Assembly (NCBI RefSeq): GCF_040373385.1
Contig: NZ_JBDXXH010000003.1
Location: 124,001-188,000, forward strand
Length of the DNA stretch: 64,000 nt
Origin: Nitratidesulfovibrio sp.
GTDB taxonomy: Bacteria > Desulfobacterota > Desulfovibrionia > Desulfovibrionales > Desulfovibrionaceae
Direction of reading: 5' to 3'
The position numbers were made by a program, and so were the translations under genes. Below, piece by piece: positions 52,053-62,074 of this stretch. Every line of letters begins with the position of its first letter. Position 1 is the stretch's first letter. The notes beneath the pieces were generated by a model that saw nothing but the letters and a program-made list of their open reading frames with translations, did not search any database and was not told the origin of the DNA.

Positions 52053-54383
52053 ATGCCATCCTTGGGGAACGACACGTCGGCTGGGTGGCGGCGACGAAGT
52101 ACCCGGTCCGGCCCGGCCACCTTGGCGGGCATGGCGGGGGGGCTGGCGCGGTGCGCACTGGCCGCCGTGCCGGTGGTGCTGCTGTTGCTGCTGCCGCAGG
52201 GCCTCGGCACCCTCTGCGGCTGGCCGGGCCGGGCGGTCCTGCCCCTGGCCGGGACCGTATGGGCGGCCGAGGGCGGCGGGCGGCATGTCGGCGCGCAAAC
52301 CCCGCCCGTACCAGAGCAACTCGCCGCTACCCAGGCATCACCGACGTTGCTCGACGCCGACGGATTGCCTGCCGATGCGCCGGAACTGCGCATCGGCCTG
52401 ATCAGCACCTATCCGCCGCTCAGCTACATGGTCGAGGGGGTGCCCGCAGGGTTCGCGCGCGATCTGGCCGAAGCCGTGGCCCGGGCTGCCGGGCGGCGCG
52501 TGGCGATTCATGCCGACGATAGCGGCAAGGTGTTGCGGGCCGAGTTGAGCCAAGGCCAACTGGATGTGCTGGCCCTGGTGGCGGAAACGCCGGAGCGCCT
52601 GCAGCGGATGGAGTTCAGCGAGCCGGGCTTGGAGGTGGCCGAGCGCATTTATGTGCGGCGCGACGGCGCCGCGTACCCGCGTGGCGTGCCCGACCTTTCC
52701 GGGTTGCTGGTGGCCGTGGTGGAGAACCATTCCAGCCATCAGTACCTGCGGTCCATACCGGGGCAGCGTCTGCTGCCGGTAGCCACCCCGCTGGATGCAG
52801 TGATGGCCGTGGCCTGGGGCCGGGCCGATGCCCTGGTGGCCCCGGAACCCGTGGTGGAGCACATCATCCGCCGCCTGCCCACGGACGCTCCGTTGGCACC
52901 CTCCGGCCAGCCGTTGCGCACGCTGCGGTTTTCGTTCGGCATTGACAAGGGCAACACCGCCCTTGTGGTGGAGCTGAACGAGGCCCTCGGCAAGGTGCGC
53001 GCCTCGGGCGAGTACGACGTGCTGTACCGCCGCTGGTTCGGCGGCAACGTGCTGTCGCGCTACAGCGACCGCGAATTGCTGCTGGCCGGTGTGGCCTTCC
53101 TGCTGCTGGTGGTGTTCCTGGGGGCCTCGGTGCTCTTGCTGTGGCGTACGGCGCGTCTGCGCCGCGACGTGGAGGCGGGCACCGTGGCCACGCGCGAGGC
53201 GCGGGCGTCCATGCTGCGCGAGGCCATCAGCAGGCAGCGGGCCGAGCAGGAGGCGGAACGTTTCTTCGCCCTGTCGCTGGACCCGGTGGCCATCGTCACC
53301 CAGCAGGGCGCGCTGCGCCGGGTGAACCCTGCCTGGGTGCGGCTGTTCGGCTTTCTGGCGGACGAAGTGTCGGGCCATCCGTTTCTGGATTTCGTGCATC
53401 CGGATGACCGGGATGCAAGTCGCTCGTTGCTGATGGGGGGGGGCACCGGACCCGTGAGCGGGGCGGCCATCCCGGTGGAGAACCGCTTTCGCTGCAAGGA
53501 CGGGGTGTACCGCTGGCTTGCCTGGACCTCGGTGGCCCTGCCCGAGGAAGGGCTGGCCTATGTGTCCGGCCGCGACGTGACCCAGCGCAAGGAGGCGGAA
53601 CTGCATCTGGAGCGCCAGGCAGAGGAGTTGCGCCGTTCCAACGCGGAACTGGAGCAGTTCGCCTACATCGCCTCGCACGACTTGCAGGAACCGCTACGCA
53701 AGATCGCGAGTTTTCTCGACCTGCTGGCCAAGCGCTACGTGGGGCGGCTGGACAGCGACGCCGACGAGTTCATCGGTTTTGCCGTGGATGCCGCCCGCCG
53801 CATGAAGGACATGATTGAAGACCTGTTGGCCTATTCGCGGGTCAGCACGCAAGGGCGGGAGTTCGAGGACACGGACATGGAGACGGTGGTGGACACCGTG
53901 CTCTCGGACCTGGGTCTGCTGTTCGAAGAGGCCGGGGCCACGGTGGAGCGGGGGCCGCTGCCCATGATCCGGGCCGACCGGGTGCAGATGGAGCAGGTGC
54001 TGCGCAACCTGCTGGGCAATGCGGTGAAATACCGGTCGGAGGCGGCTCCGCACATTTCCATCGGGGCGGAGCGGGCCACGGGGGGCGGGCACCACGGAGG
54101 CGCGTGGAGCTTTCATGTGCGCGACAACGGCATCGGCATGAAGCCCGAGCATTTCGAGCGCGTCTTTCGCGTCTTCCAGCGGCTGCACGGGCCGGGTCGC
54201 TACCCGGGCACCGGCATCGGCCTTGCGGTGTGCAAGAAGATCGTGGAGCGGCACGGTGGCACCATCGAGGTGGAATCGGCACCGGGCAAGGGCAGCACGT
54301 TCCGGTTCGTGATACCGGACAGATTGGCCATGCCGGACATGCCTGGCACGCATGCCCGGCATGGCAGGCAGACCCCGCCGTAA
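52053..54383 (+). CDS. Transmembrane histidine kinase with periplasmic solute-binding sensor (SBP3-PAS-HisKA-HATPase)
   Basis: A 776-residue sensor. A hydrophobic N-terminal segment (about residues 35-65) precedes a periplasmic SBP_bac_3 domain (about 105-335, LRIGLISTYPPLSYMVEG). A membrane helix (LLLAGVAFLLLVVFLGAS) and a PAS domain (FFALSLDPVAIVTQQGALRRV) follow. The kinase core has AYIASHDLQEPLRKIASF with the phospho-His, NLLGNAVKYRSEA, DNGIGM and GTGIGLAVCKKIVERHGG. Similar kinases sense amino acids or other small ligands. Coupled to the CII-like gene upstream and followed by a stand-alone receiver. Confidence 0.88.
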   Translation: MPSLGNDTSAGWRRRSTRSGPATLAGMAGGLARCALAAVPVVLLLLLPQGLGTLCGWPGRAVLPLAGTVWAAEGGGRHVGAQTPPVPEQLAATQASPTLLDADGLPADAPELRIGLISTYPPLSYMVEGVPAGFARDLAEAVARAAGRRVAIHADDSGKVLRAELSQGQLDVLALVAETPERLQRMEFSEPGLEVAERIYVRRDGAAYPRGVPDLSGLLVAVVENHSSHQYLRSIPGQRLLPVATPLDAVMAVAWGRADALVAPEPVVEHIIRRLPTDAPLAPSGQPLRTLRFSFGIDKGNTALVVELNEALGKVRASGEYDVLYRRWFGGNVLSRYSDRELLLAGVAFLLLVVFLGASVLLLWRTARLRRDVEAGTVATREARASMLREAISRQRAEQEAERFFALSLDPVAIVTQQGALRRVNPAWVRLFGFLADEVSGHPFLDFVHPDDRDASRSLLMGGGTGPVSGAAIPVENRFRCKDGVYRWLAWTSVALPEEGLAYVSGRDVTQRKEAELHLERQAEELRRSNAELEQFAYIASHDLQEPLRKIASFLDLLAKRYVGRLDSDADEFIGFAVDAARRMKDMIEDLLAYSRVSTQGREFEDTDMETVVDTVLSDLGLLFEEAGATVERGPLPMIRADRVQMEQVLRNLLGNAVKYRSEAAPHISIGAERATGGGHHGGAWSFHVRDNGIGMKPEHFERVFRVFQRLHGPGRYPGTGIGLAVCKKIVERHGGTIEVESAPGKGSTFRFVIPDRLAMPDMPGTHARHGRQTPP

Positions 54384-54441
54384 CAGCCGCCACCGCCAAC
54401 GGGGTGGCATCAATTGAGCAAGACTGCACGGGAGGGAGTAC

Positions 54442-54894
54442 ATGAGCGGCATGTGTCAGGCAAGACTCATCGACATCCTGCTGGTCGAGGACGACCCCGG
54501 CGACGTGCGCCTGACGCGCGAGGCGCTGAAAGGCAATCGCGTATCCAACCGGCTGTTCGTGGTGGAGGACGGCGAGGAGGCCATGTCCTTCCTGCGGCGC
54601 GAGGACCAGTACGCCGACGCGCCCCGCCCCGATCTCGTGCTGCTGGACCTGAACCTGCCGCGCAAGAACGGGCGCGAGGTGCTGGAAGAGATCAAGAGAT
54701 CGCCGGAACTGCGCTCCATTCCGGTGGTGGTGCTGACCACTTCGCGGCAGGAACGTGACATTCTGAGCGCCTACGATCTCAACGCCAACTGTTACATCAC
54801 CAAGCCCGTGGGCTGGGAGCAGTTTCTGGAGGTGGTGGGGCAGATCGAGCATTTCTGGATGGGCATCGTGACCCTGCCCCAAAAGGGGGACTGA
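54442..54894 (+). CDS. Single-domain response regulator (Rcp1/CheY-like)
   Basis: A 150-residue receiver: acidic pocket [13 protein letters not shown], phospho-acceptor in [13 protein letters not shown], Thr in VVVLTTS, Lys in CYITKPVGW. The [14 protein letters not shown] start is that of the Rcp1 group, which pairs with phytochrome-type kinases. The HisKA of the preceding gene (SHDLQEPLRK) belongs to that class, so they are likely partners. There is no output domain. GGGAGGGAG precedes the ATG. Confidence 0.92.
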   Translation: MSGMCQARLIDILLVEDDPGDVRLTREALKGNRVSNRLFVVEDGEEAMSFLRREDQYADAPRPDLVLLDLNLPRKNGREVLEEIKRSPELRSIPVVVLTTSRQERDILSAYDLNANCYITKPVGWEQFLEVVGQIEHFWMGIVTLPQKGD

Positions 54895-55075
54895 AGGGGG
54901 TTGAGGGGGCGGCAAGGCGGAGCGGACGCGAAGCCGCGCCATCATGGCCGCGTGAACTGCGGCCCCAGACCCGCCCAGACCCGTCCAGATCCGTCAGGCC
55001 CGCCCAGACCAACCCCCTGCGTGCCACGCACGCGGGGGGACAACCAAGTAACCCGGGAAGTCCCCCGGAGGCTTC

Positions 55076-57718
55076 ATGGATCAGGGGATGGACCAGTGGC
55101 AGGTGCGCATACTGCTGTTCGAGGACGACCCCGGCGACGCCAGGCTGTTCAGCCTGCTGCTTGCCGGGTCGGGTCTGCGGCATGTCATCGAACGCGCGGA
55201 AACACTGGCCGAGGGGCTTGCCCGGTTGGATGGCGGCGCATTCGACGTGGCCCTGCTGGACCTCAGCCTGCCCGACAGCCAGGGCTGGGACACCCTGGCC
55301 AGCCTGGTCGCACATGCGCCTGAGCTGCCGGTCATCGTGCTGACCGGGCTTTCCAGCCCTTCCTTCGCCGAAGAGGCCGTGGCGCGCGGCGCCCAGGACT
55401 ACCTGCGCAAGGGCGAGGTGGCCGAAGGCCTCATCGGCCGCACCATCCGCTACGCCATCGACCGCAAGCGGGCGGAGGGCGCGTTGCGCCAGCACCGTCA
55501 GCGGCTGGAAACCATCATCAGCGCCAACCCGGACGGCATGCTGGTGGTGGACGCCGACGCGCGGGTGCGCTTCGCCAATCCGGCGGCGCTTGCCATGCTG
55601 GGGCGCGACGCGCCCGACCTGCCCGACATGCTTGGCCATCCGTCGCCCGTGCCGGTGCGCGACGACGAACTGGACCTGTGCGGCGAGGGGGACACCCCCT
55701 GCCTGGTGGAGGTGCGCACCGCCCCGGTGACCTGGGATGACGGCCCGGCCACCCTGGTGGCCCTGCGCGACATCACCGCCCAGCGCCAGGCCGAACGCGC
55801 CCTGCGCGAGGCGGAGCTGCGGTACCGCACCATCTTCGAGCATTCGCAGGACGGCATATCCGTCTACGAACATCGCGACGACGGCAGTGCCCCCCGGTTG
55901 GTGGACTGCAACAGGGGCTACGAGCGCATGGCCGGGCGCACCCGCGACGACCTGCGCGCCATGGACGACGTACGCACGTTGCAGGTGTTGCTGGGCGGGC
56001 GCAAGGCACCCGATCCCTTCCGCGACGATGGCGGGCTGCGCGGTCCCCAGAGCGTCGTGTACTCGTGGCTGCGCCCTGACGGGCGCGAGAACTGGATAGA
56101 ATCTGTGTCCGTGCCCGTGCGCGACGGCGACAAGGTGCTGGTTTTCGGCATCGGGCGCGACGTCAGCCGCCGCCGCAAGCAGGAAGAGGCGTTGCAGCAG
56201 AGCGAGGCGCGTTTTCGCGCCGTGTTCGAGCACGCCCCCCTGGGGGTGTTCATCACGGATCAGGACGGCAGCCTCGTCAAGACCAACCGGCTGTTCAACG
56301 TGCTGCACGGCTTTGCCGCTGCGGAACTGCCCCTGGGGCATTTTTCGGAACTGGTGCACGGTCACGAGGCGGGCGACGTGCGCGCACTGTTCGCGGAATT
56401 GCACCGGGGCGAACGCAACGGCTTCTTTCTGGAAACGCAGCATTCGCGGCGCGACGGCACGGTGTTTCCCGTGCGGCTGGCCGTGGCGGCCATCAGGGGG
56501 CGCAAGGGCGACCTGCAATACGCCGTGGGCATGCTGGAGGACATCAGCGAGCGCCGCGCCGCCGAGGCGGAACTGCAAGGCTACCGTGCCCGGCTCGAAA
56601 ACATGGTGCTGGAGCGCACCCGCGACCTGGAACAGGCCCTGCGCACGGCGGAATCGCAGCGGGAGAAGATCGACCTTATCCTGCGTTCCGTGTCCGAGGG
56701 GCTGCTGGTGACCGACCCAGACCACCGGGTGACGTTGGCCAACCCGGCGGCGGAAGACATCCTGGGTCTTGCCGCCCCCGGTGACCTGGTGGGTGAAGGG
56801 GTGGCGGATCTCATCGAGGACGCCCCGCTGCGCAAGCGGCTGGTGCACTGCCTGGACGACACCATGGGCGGCGCGCCCTGCCAGTTCGGTTTTTCGCGTC
56901 CGACGGAAACGGGCGGCGTGCATCACTACACGGCCAGCACCTCCGAGGTGCGCGACGCGGGCGGCGTGCGCACCGGCGTGGTCACCGTACTGCACGACGT
57001 GACCAGCGAGCGCGAACTGGACCGCATGAAGAACGAATTCCTGACCACCGCCGCGCACGAACTGCGCACCCCGCTCACCACCATCCTGGGGTTTTCGGAA
57101 CTGCTGGTCACCGGCGACGACATCCCCTCCGCAGAGCAGCGCCAGTACCTTGGCTACATCAACGAGCAGGCCGCGATGGTAACCGGCATCGTGGCGGACC
57201 TGCTGGACATTTCCCGCATCGAGATGGGCCAGGGCTTCAGCCTCAAGCGCAGGCCGTGCGACCTGGTGGCGTTGATCCGCCGCAAGGTGGCCGCGCACAT
57301 CGTGGGCACGCGTCGGCATTCGTTCCGGCTGCTGCTGCCCGAAACGCCGGTTCCCGCCGTGGTGGACGCGGACAAGGTGGCCCAGGTGCTCGACAACGTG
57401 CTGAGCAACGCCGTCAAGTATTCCCCCGGCGGCGGCGTGGTCGAGGTGCGGCTGCGCCCGGGCCAGGGCGTGCACGAGGTCAGCGTGCGCGACAACGGCA
57501 TGGGCATGAGTCCGGAACAGCTTTCGCGGGTGTTCGAGAAATTCTATCGGGGCGATGCTTCGAATACCGGCATACCCGGCACGGGCCTTGGCATGAGCAT
57601 CGTGAAGTATCTCATCGAGGCCCATGGCGGAGAGGTGGCGGTGGAAAGCGCCAAGGACGTGGGTACCACGGTGCGCTTTACGCTACCGACCGGCCCGGTC
57701 GGCCCGACTGGTGCGTGA
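55076..57718 (+). CDS. Soluble sensor kinase with N-terminal receiver (REC-PASx4-HisKA-HATPase)
   Basis: An 880-residue protein. The N-terminal receiver (1-125) has [14 protein letters not shown] and [13 protein letters not shown]. Four PAS segments follow, beginning near 150, 255, 385 and 540, with coiled linkers. The kinase core has [42 protein letters not shown] and [18 protein letters not shown]. No membrane helix. The front receiver could take its phosphate from another kinase in this block. CCGGAGG precedes the ATG. Confidence 0.9.
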   Translation: MDQGMDQWQVRILLFEDDPGDARLFSLLLAGSGLRHVIERAETLAEGLARLDGGAFDVALLDLSLPDSQGWDTLASLVAHAPELPVIVLTGLSSPSFAEEAVARGAQDYLRKGEVAEGLIGRTIRYAIDRKRAEGALRQHRQRLETIISANPDGMLVVDADARVRFANPAALAMLGRDAPDLPDMLGHPSPVPVRDDELDLCGEGDTPCLVEVRTAPVTWDDGPATLVALRDITAQRQAERALREAELRYRTIFEHSQDGISVYEHRDDGSAPRLVDCNRGYERMAGRTRDDLRAMDDVRTLQVLLGGRKAPDPFRDDGGLRGPQSVVYSWLRPDGRENWIESVSVPVRDGDKVLVFGIGRDVSRRRKQEEALQQSEARFRAVFEHAPLGVFITDQDGSLVKTNRLFNVLHGFAAAELPLGHFSELVHGHEAGDVRALFAELHRGERNGFFLETQHSRRDGTVFPVRLAVAAIRGRKGDLQYAVGMLEDISERRAAEAELQGYRARLENMVLERTRDLEQALRTAESQREKIDLILRSVSEGLLVTDPDHRVTLANPAAEDILGLAAPGDLVGEGVADLIEDAPLRKRLVHCLDDTMGGAPCQFGFSRPTETGGVHHYTASTSEVRDAGGVRTGVVTVLHDVTSERELDRMKNEFLTTAAHELRTPLTTILGFSELLVTGDDIPSAEQRQYLGYINEQAAMVTGIVADLLDISRIEMGQGFSLKRRPCDLVALIRRKVAAHIVGTRRHSFRLLLPETPVPAVVDADKVAQVLDNVLSNAVKYSPGGGVVEVRLRPGQGVHEVSVRDNGMGMSPEQLSRVFEKFYRGDASNTGIPGTGLGMSIVKYLIEAHGGEVAVESAKDVGTTVRFTLPTGPVGPTGA

Positions 57719-57788
57719 ACGGGCATGGCTGCGGCTTGGGGTTCTGGAGAACTGGGGAATGGGGGCCGCGCGCCCCGAAGGAGATGCC

Positions 57789-59588
57789 ATGACCGGTGAA
57801 CGTGAACGGCGTGGAGCATTCGGCATCAAGGCCAAGATCATGGCCATCGCCATCCTGGGGCCGGTGTGCATCGCGGGCGTCATGGCCGTGCAACGCATCG
57901 CCGACATCCGCGAGGACGCGCACCAGGCCATCCTGCAACAGAGCCGGGCGGTGGTGCTCATGGCCGAGGCCGCGCGCGACGAGATGGCGCGCAAGCTTGA
58001 AGGGGGCCTGATTCGCCCGTTCGCGGAGCTGCCAGCCGACAAGGTGGTGGACGCGGTACCGGTGATTACCGCCATCAAGATGGCCAAGGCCAATGCGGAA
58101 CAGTTGGGCTACGAATTCCGCGTGCCCAAGATGCATCCCCGCAATCAGGCCAACGAGCCCACGGAAATGGAACGGAAGGTACTGGAACAGCTTTCGTCCA
58201 CGGGCCAGCAGGAACTGGTCCTGCGCGAGGCGGACCACATCCGGTATTTCCGGGCCATCCGCCTGACCCGCGAATGCCTGTTCTGCCACGGCGACCCCAA
58301 GGGCGAGCGCGACGTGGTGGGCGGCATCAAGGAAGGCTGGCGCGAGGGCGAGGTGCACGGCGCGTTCGAGATCGTTTCGTCGCTGGACGCGGTGAACGCC
58401 CATGTGCGGTCCGCCTCCCTGTCCGTGGCGGGCTGGGCGCTGGGCATCGTGATTGTGGTGGTGGCCTGCGCGTGGTTGCTGGCCAGCCGGTCCATCGCCC
58501 GCCCATTGCAGCGCATTCGCGACGTGGCAGGGCAGGTGGCTGCGGGCGACCTGACGACGGACGTGGAGGTGACCAGCCGGGACGAGGTGGGCAGCGTGGC
58601 CGAGGCCATCCGCATCATGACCGACAACCTGCGCCGGGTCATCGGCGAGGTGATGGAAACCACCCATGGCGTCACGGCGGGCAGCCGCGAACTGTCCGAG
58701 ACGGCGGTGAACATGGCCCAGGGCGCCACGCAGCAGGCCAGCGCGGTGGAAGAGGTGTCCGCCTCGGTCGAGCAGATGACCTCGAACATCCAGCAGAACG
58801 CCGAGAACGCGGGCGAGACCGACCGCATCGCCCTGCGTTCGGCAGAGGACGCCCGCGAGGGCGGGCAGGCCGTGGCCCAGACCGTGCGGGCCATGAAGAC
58901 CATCGCGGAAAAGATATCCATCGTGCAGGAAATCGCCCGGCAGACCAACCTGCTGGCGCTGAACGCCGCCATCGAGGCGGCCCGCGCGGGCGAGCACGGC
59001 AAGGGCTTTGCCGTGGTGGCCTCCGAGGTGCGCAAACTGGCCGAACGCAGCGGCACGGCGGCGGCGGAGATCAGCGAACTGTCCTCGTCCAGCGTGGCCC
59101 TGGCCGAGCGCGCGGGCAACATGCTGGGCACGCTGGTGCCCAGTATCCAGAAGACGGCGGAACTGGTGCAGGAGATCGCGGCGGGCAGCAAGGAGCAGAG
59201 CGTGGGCGCGGAGCAGATCAACAAGGCCGTGCAGCAGCTCGATTCGGTGATCCAGCAGAACGCCTCCGCCTCGGAAATGATGGCCGCCACGTCGGAGCAA
59301 CTGGCCGGGCAGGCCACGCAACTGGCCCAGACCGTGGCGTTCTTCCGGCTGCCTTCGGGCGGTGGCGTGGCGCCCATGCCCCAGGCCAGGCCGGGCCAGT
59401 TTGGCCAGCCTGGCCAGCCGGTCCGCAAGGGAGGGCTGGAGAGACGCCGTTCGCAACGGGGGCACCCGCAGCCCGCCATCACCGAGGGTACGCTGCGTGG
59501 TGACCGCGCCGCCAGGGCGGGGAAGGCGGGCGTGACCCTGGACCTCGACGAGGCGGGCACGTCCGACGCCGACTTCGAACGGTACTGA
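57789..59588 (+). CDS. Methyl-accepting chemotaxis protein with a haem-c (Tll0287/DUF3365-like) sensor domain
   Basis: A 599-residue chemoreceptor. Membrane helix 1 lies at about 13-33. The periplasmic sensor has [22 protein letters not shown], a c-type haem motif CLFCH near residue 163. Helix 2 ([21 protein letters not shown]) and a HAMP domain precede the signalling tip [31 protein letters not shown]. It likely senses redox state or oxygen, as DcrA of Desulfovibrio does. The C-terminal 80 residues are disordered and Arg/Gly-rich; no CheR-tether pentapeptide is seen. GAAGGAG precedes the ATG. Confidence 0.92.
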   Translation: MTGERERRGAFGIKAKIMAIAILGPVCIAGVMAVQRIADIREDAHQAILQQSRAVVLMAEAARDEMARKLEGGLIRPFAELPADKVVDAVPVITAIKMAKANAEQLGYEFRVPKMHPRNQANEPTEMERKVLEQLSSTGQQELVLREADHIRYFRAIRLTRECLFCHGDPKGERDVVGGIKEGWREGEVHGAFEIVSSLDAVNAHVRSASLSVAGWALGIVIVVVACAWLLASRSIARPLQRIRDVAGQVAAGDLTTDVEVTSRDEVGSVAEAIRIMTDNLRRVIGEVMETTHGVTAGSRELSETAVNMAQGATQQASAVEEVSASVEQMTSNIQQNAENAGETDRIALRSAEDAREGGQAVAQTVRAMKTIAEKISIVQEIARQTNLLALNAAIEAARAGEHGKGFAVVASEVRKLAERSGTAAAEISELSSSSVALAERAGNMLGTLVPSIQKTAELVQEIAAGSKEQSVGAEQINKAVQQLDSVIQQNASASEMMAATSEQLAGQATQLAQTVAFFRLPSGGGVAPMPQARPGQFGQPGQPVRKGGLERRRSQRGHPQPAITEGTLRGDRAARAGKAGVTLDLDEAGTSDADFERY

Positions 59589-59663
59589 TGCCCATCGGCC
59601 CGGAACCGCATGCGTTCCTCCGGTCCGATACCCCGATTTTGCCGCATGCAAGGGGGAAGTGTC

Positions 59664-60029
59664 ATGAAGCGGATACTCATCGCAGAGGACCAGTACGAGG
59701 TGCGCGAACTGGTGCAGGCCACGCTGCGAATTGGCAATTACCAGATATTGCAGGCTGAAAACGGCGTGCAGGCGGTGGAGATTGCCCGTCTGCATCGGCC
59801 CGACCTGATCCTGATGGACGTGATGATGCCCGGAGAGATCGATGGGTTGGAGGCCACCCGGCGCATCCGGGCCGACCCGGCCACGGCGGGCTGCCGGATC
59901 ATCATGCTGACCGCCAAGGGTCAGACCCAGGACCGCGAGGAAGGCTTGCGCGCCGGGGCCGACGATTACTTTCCCAAGCCGTTCAGCCCGCTGGCGCTGA
60001 TTCGCAAGATAGAGGAATTCCTGGGATGA
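59664..60029 (+). CDS. Single-domain response regulator (CheY/DivK-like)
   Basis: A 121-residue receiver: ILIAEDQYEVRELVQ, phospho-acceptor in LILMDVMMPGEIDGLEATRR, IIMLTAKGQ, and Lys in DYFPKPFSPLAL. No output domain. AGGGGGAAG precedes the ATG at 59664. Its stop overlaps the start of the next kinase by four bases (ATGA), so they are translationally coupled and probably act together. Confidence 0.93.
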   Translation: MKRILIAEDQYEVRELVQATLRIGNYQILQAENGVQAVEIARLHRPDLILMDVMMPGEIDGLEATRRIRADPATAGCRIIMLTAKGQTQDREEGLRAGADDYFPKPFSPLALIRKIEEFLG

Positions 60030-61564
60030 ACAGCGCGCAGGATGGCCCCCCCCGGGACACGCGGACCGGCGAGAGTCGCGGTGCCCTGCCCGGAGCCGGA
60101 CCGGATGCCGGGCAAGGCGCCCTCTCCGGCAGCGCCCCCCCTGGCAGCGGCCACGAGGGGCAGGGTGCGGCACGGGGGCCGGACGGCGTGTCCGCCCATT
60201 CTCCTGCGCCTTCGGAACTGGCCGAGTGCGGCGAAGTGTCCATGCAGACGGTGCGTTACGCCGAAGACCTGGCGGCGCTGTACACCGTGGAGCGGGCTCA
60301 GCGCGCCGAATTGCAGGCCGTCAACGAACGGTTGCGCGCAGTCATCGATTCCATGGCCGACGGCATGCTTACGGTGGACGCGGCGGGCAGGGCGGTTACC
60401 GTGAATACGGCGGCCTGCGCCATGCTGGACCGATCCCCGGCAGAGGTGGAGGGCCGCCCGCTGGTGCAACTGCTGGGCGAGGCGGGCACGGCGGCGGTGC
60501 TGCCGGGGGGTGGGTACCGGGCCGACGCCTCCGGAAGCAGGGAACCGGACGGGGAGCCCGAGTCGAATGCGTACGGGCCGAACATGTACGGGCCGAACAT
60601 GTACGGGCAGGACATGTACGGGGCACGGGTGGTGGAACTGGAATTGCCCTCGCCCGACGGCGTGGCCCGGCGGGTGGTGCGGGTGGCCACCTCGCCCATG
60701 CGCGACGGTGGTCGGGTGCTGGTGCTGCACGACATCAGCATGCAACGCCGGGTGCAACACCTGAAGCAGGATTTTCTGGCCATCATCTCGCACGAGATGC
60801 GCACCCCGCTCAATGGCATTCTGGGGCTTGGCGACGTGCTGCTGGACGAGGCGCGCCGCCGGGGCGATTCCGATGCCGAGGAATTGCTGGGCCATCTGTT
60901 GCAGGCCGCGCGGCGCATGCACGCCATGGTGCGCGAGGTGGTGCGCTTCGCCGAGGTGCAGGGTGGTCGGGTGGAAGCGTCGGACGCGCCCGTGGAAGTG
61001 GACCGGGTACTGGCCGGGGTGCTGGAGGAACTTTCCACCTTTGCCGCCGCGCAGGGGGTGGTGCTGGGGCCCATGCCGGTGGGGGCCGCGCAGGTGACGG
61101 TGCGCGGCAACGCGGGGCTGCTGCGCGAACTGTTCCTGCACGTGGTGCACAATGCCATCCGCTTCAACAGGCAGGGGGGCATGGTGACCCTGCGCTGCCG
61201 TCCACCGCGCGGCATGGCCGGAACGGGGGCTGGCGCGCAGGGCGGACCGAACGGGGCGGGCGGGGCGGACGGGTCGGGCTGCGCGTCCCGCGAGGTGCTG
61301 GTGGAAGTGGCGGACACCGGCATGGGCATTGGCGCCCAGGAACGCGAACGAGTGTTCGAAAGCTTTTACCAGGCGCAGGGGTACATGACGCGCAACCGCG
61401 AAGGGCTGGGCCTCGGGCTTACCCTGGCCCGGGCCATCGCCCGCCTGCACGGGGGAGATGTGACCCTGTCCAGCGAGGTGGGCCGGGGTACCACGGTGGC
61501 GGTGCGTCTGCCCGTCTGCGTGAGCATGCATGGCATGTCCGCACGGGATGCGGCCACAGGCTGA
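60026..61564 (+). CDS. Soluble PAS histidine kinase
   Basis: A 512-residue kinase. The first 70 residues are Gly/Ala/Pro-rich and probably disordered. A PAS (about 105-250) is broken by an insert with three in-frame copies of YGPNM. Then comes FLAIISHEMRTPLNGILGLGD with the phospho-His near 257, and an ATPase domain: ELFLHVVHNAIRFNRQGG, VADTGMGI, GLGLGLTLARAIARLHGG. A Gly/Ala linker interrupts the ATPase domain near residue 395-415. No membrane helix. Coupled to the receiver gene before it. Confidence 0.9.
   Translation: MNSAQDGPPRDTRTGESRGALPGAGPDAGQGALSGSAPPGSGHEGQGAARGPDGVSAHSPAPSELAECGEVSMQTVRYAEDLAALYTVERAQRAELQAVNERLRAVIDSMADGMLTVDAAGRAVTVNTAACAMLDRSPAEVEGRPLVQLLGEAGTAAVLPGGGYRADASGSREPDGEPESNAYGPNMYGPNMYGQDMYGARVVELELPSPDGVARRVVRVATSPMRDGGRVLVLHDISMQRRVQHLKQDFLAIISHEMRTPLNGILGLGDVLLDEARRRGDSDAEELLGHLLQAARRMHAMVREVVRFAEVQGGRVEASDAPVEVDRVLAGVLEELSTFAAAQGVVLGPMPVGAAQVTVRGNAGLLRELFLHVVHNAIRFNRQGGMVTLRCRPPRGMAGTGAGAQGGPNGAGGADGSGCASREVLVEVADTGMGIGAQERERVFESFYQAQGYMTRNREGLGLGLTLARAIARLHGGDVTLSSEVGRGTTVAVRLPVCVSMHGMSARDAATG
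60571..60621 (+). repeat. In-frame 15-bp tandem repeat inside the PAS kinase gene
   Basis: Three full copies (60571, 60586, 60601) and a partial of GTACGGGCCGAACAT, encoding YGPNM-YGPNM-YGQDM. Being a multiple of three it keeps the frame and could vary in copy number. Confidence 0.8.
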
Positions 61565-61702
61565 TGTTTGGGGCGCGGCCCGAGTGCATGGGTGCCCCCC
61601 CGTGCGCGGGGCCGTTCGCCCACTCTGGGGCAGGACGGCGGACGGGGGTTTCGCCGTGCGGCCCACCCGCCCCGGAGCTGACCAACCCCCGCCCCAGGCC
61701 GC

Positions 61703-62003
61703 GCCGGGTCCCGCGCGAGCGCAAGCTCGAATCCCGGCGCGGCCACAGGGGAAGTGGGGGGAGTAGCCAAACGGATTGGCGGACCGGCGCGGCCGTCATG
61801 GTTCGTCACGCCGGGTCCCGCGCGAGCGCAAGCTCGAATCCCGGCGCGGCCACAGGGGAAGTGGGGGGAGTAGCCAAACGGATTGGCGGACCGGCGCGGC
61901 CGTCATGGTTCGTCACGCCGGGTCCCGCGCGAGCGCAAGCTCGAATCCCGGCGCGGCCACGGGGGAAGTGGCGGGAGTAGCCAACCGGACTGGCGGACCG
62001 GCG
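61703..62003 (+). repeat. 107-bp tandem repeat, 2.8 copies
   Basis: Units start at 61703, 61810 and 61917; the first two are virtually identical and the third degrades after about 60 bases. Each unit has a hairpin GCCGGG...CGAGC-GCAA-GCTCG...CCCGGC with a GNRA-type loop. The period is not a multiple of three and no reading frame is shared by all copies, so it is non-coding. It fills most of the 510-base gap between the PAS kinase and the HD-GYP gene. Confidence 0.88.
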
Positions 62004-62074
62004 GCATGGAAGAGGCAAGAGACGCTCATCATCGCCCGGCCACGGGCAGCGGACACACAGCACGGGAGGACCGC

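Noticed and set aside
61703..62003. tRNA-like 3' end (GCTCGAATCCCGG) in the tandem repeat
   Set aside because: No matching acceptor or anticodon arms can be formed; the CGAGC-GCAA-GCTCG hairpin explains the bases.
61703..62003. CRISPR array
   Set aside because: Units are 107 bp and abut without spacers; there are no short repeats with unique spacers and no cas genes.
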